A stretch of DNA of 5,954 nt. It comes from Candidatus Cloacimonadota bacterium. Its GTDB lineage: Bacteria > Cloacimonadota > Cloacimonadia > Cloacimonadales > JAIOQZ01. Below are positions 5,119-5,954 of this stretch, piece after piece. Under the pieces are notes generated by a model that had not been told where the DNA came from, did not search any database, and saw only the letters and a program-made list of their open reading frames with translations. The position numbers were made by a program, and so were the translations under genes. Within the stretch, counting starts at the first letter, position 1; every line of letters starts with the position of its first letter. The stretch covers positions 1 to 5,954 of the forward strand of contig JAIOTM010000107.1 in the NCBI GenBank assembly GCA_021106755.1, written 5' to 3'.

Positions 5119-5954
5119 ACCGAAGCAAACAATTAAAACCCGTCTGATAGAGCTTAGCAGGTCTGATAAGTCAACTATGGCGAAAACCAACTTACTTGTA
5201 GAGCTCAACGGGAAAATTGCCAAACCGGATTCGGATGCTAAGGAAATTGCCGAAGTTATAAAACGCGAGCCGAATATTACTGCTGCTGTGCTCCGTGTAA
5301 CCAATTCAAGCGCGTTTGGGCAAATCCGCCGGGTTACCGATGTTCACCGGGCTGTAACAATTCTGGGATTGTCCAATTTGCAACGGATTTTTACCGCAGA
5401 AGTTCTCAGATCAGCGTTTCAGATTGAAGATAGAGTATTATGGGAAAACCTGTGGAGGCACAGTCTGGGAGTTGCGGTTGCCGCCAGAAATATAAGTAAG
5501 TATGTTAATCCACAATGGAGCGAAAGCCTTTTTACCGCTGGTCTTCTACATGATTTGGGTAGCTTCATTATTTTCAAATATCTGCCGAAAGAGACCCGTG
5601 CGATAAAGAAATACTTAGAAAAAGCTCCAAACAAGATGCTTCTCGAAGCAGAAATTGATATACTGGGGCTTACTCACGCTCAAATCGGGGCAATATTTAC
5701 TAAGGAATGGAATTTTCCGCCAATGATTGTTGACTGCGTCATGCAACATCATTTTATTGGGAAATCATTACATAAAGAGATGATTGCTGTGGTTACTCTG
5801 GCAAATAATCTGGCAAAAGGGATGGAGTTGGGCGCGAGTCTTAATCTACTTGTTGAACCGATGCCTAATTGGGTCTGGGCGATGTTGCCTATTCCTGAAA
5901 ATGAATATGTGAATCTTATTGAAAGTATTTACCGGGATTATGAAGAGATAATCT
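5111..5954 (+). CDS. HDOD-domain signalling protein (partial, 281 residues seen, runs off window)
   Basis: HDOD domains are HD-superfamily relatives found in bacterial signalling proteins, often next to or fused with receiver domains; most have no proven enzymatic activity. The domain covers about residues 25-235. Visible family marks are VTNSSAFG (63-70), AVTILGLSNL (81-90), LWRHSLG (114-120, H117), the HD pair H147-D148 in AGLLHDLG, LTHAQIGA (187-194, H189), EWNFPP (199-204), QHH (212-214) and TLANNLAKG (229-237). The last has Asn where catalytic HD proteins usually have Asp, which fits the non-catalytic HDOD norm. Start ATG at 5111 is supported by GGAG at 5099-5102 (8 nt upstream) and by its ATGAATAA overlap with the receiver stop. 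No stop codon occurs before the window end; the last residues (about 250-281) are downstream of the core domain. Adjacent position and overlap suggest that the pseudo-receiver protein is its partner. Confidence 0.9.
   Translation, partial: MNKPKQTIKTRLIELSRSDKSTMAKTNLLVELNGKIAKPDSDAKEIAEVIKREPNITAAVLRVTNSSAFGQIRRVTDVHRAVTILGLSNLQRIFTAEVLRSAFQIEDRVLWENLWRHSLGVAVAARNISKYVNPQWSESLFTAGLLHDLGSFIIFKYLPKETRAIKKYLEKAPNKMLLEAEIDILGLTHAQIGAIFTKEWNFPPMIVDCVMQHHFIGKSLHKEMIAVVTLANNLAKGMELGASLNLLVEPMPNWVWAMLPIPENEYVNLIESIYRDYEEII

Noticed and set aside
4938..5304. Minus-strand open frames of 64 and 107 residues opposite the receiver/HDOD junction.
   Set aside because: They are antisense to clear coding sequence and their Phe/Ser-rich content mirrors the Lys/Glu-rich tail codons.

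Overview
The window holds two divergent gene groups separated by a regulatory region of about 350 bp. The minus-strand group (roughly 4340 down to 1) is a molybdenum hydroxylase operon: a fused [2Fe-2S]/FAD subunit (xdhA), a molybdopterin-binding subunit (xdhB), and the start of an [4Fe-4S]/FAD oxidoreductase related to the N-terminal part of dihydropyrimidine dehydrogenase (PreT/DPYD, GltD superfamily), which is cut by the window edge. The plus-strand group (4534 to the end) is a receiver-domain protein with an Asn where the phosphorylated Asp is expected, followed by an HDOD-domain protein cut by the window edge.

Every junction inside the two groups is a short overlap (8 bp xdhA/xdhB, 14 bp xdhB/oxidoreductase, 8 bp receiver/HDOD), so each group is probably one translationally coupled transcript. 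The two-subunit layout of the xanthine dehydrogenase is that of the Rhodobacter capsulatus XdhA/XdhB type. All substrate-pocket residues known from bovine xanthine oxidoreductase can be located in XdhB, so I call it a true xanthine/hypoxanthine dehydrogenase rather than an aldehyde oxidase. The expected chemistry is hypoxanthine to xanthine to urate. Electrons would pass from Mo through two [2Fe-2S] clusters to FAD and an acceptor. The coupled PreT-like protein suggests either pyridine nucleotide/electron exchange with the dehydrogenase or a further nucleobase redox step.

The region 4186-4533 carries a strong-looking sigma70-type promoter for the xdh operon (TTGACA, 18 bp, TATACT) whose -10 box lies inside a perfect 8-7-8 inverted repeat, a second promoter for the receiver gene (TTGTCA, 17 bp, TATTTT) overlapping a 12-bp palindrome, and a long xdh leader. 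That leader contains an open frame ending in an ATGA overlap with xdhA. One missing base in an AAA run separates it from an upstream ATG, so it may be a small gene broken by a frameshift or the remnant of a larger one.

The organism is a bacterium of moderate to low GC content with Shine-Dalgarno sites and sigma70-like promoters. The combination of purine-type Mo hydroxylase, PreT-like flavoprotein and HDOD signalling would fit an anaerobic or facultative Gram-negative lineage, perhaps in the FCB group or a candidate phylum, but the sequence gives no firm taxonomic marker. I saw no RNA genes, CRISPR array, insertion sequence or recognisable riboswitch.
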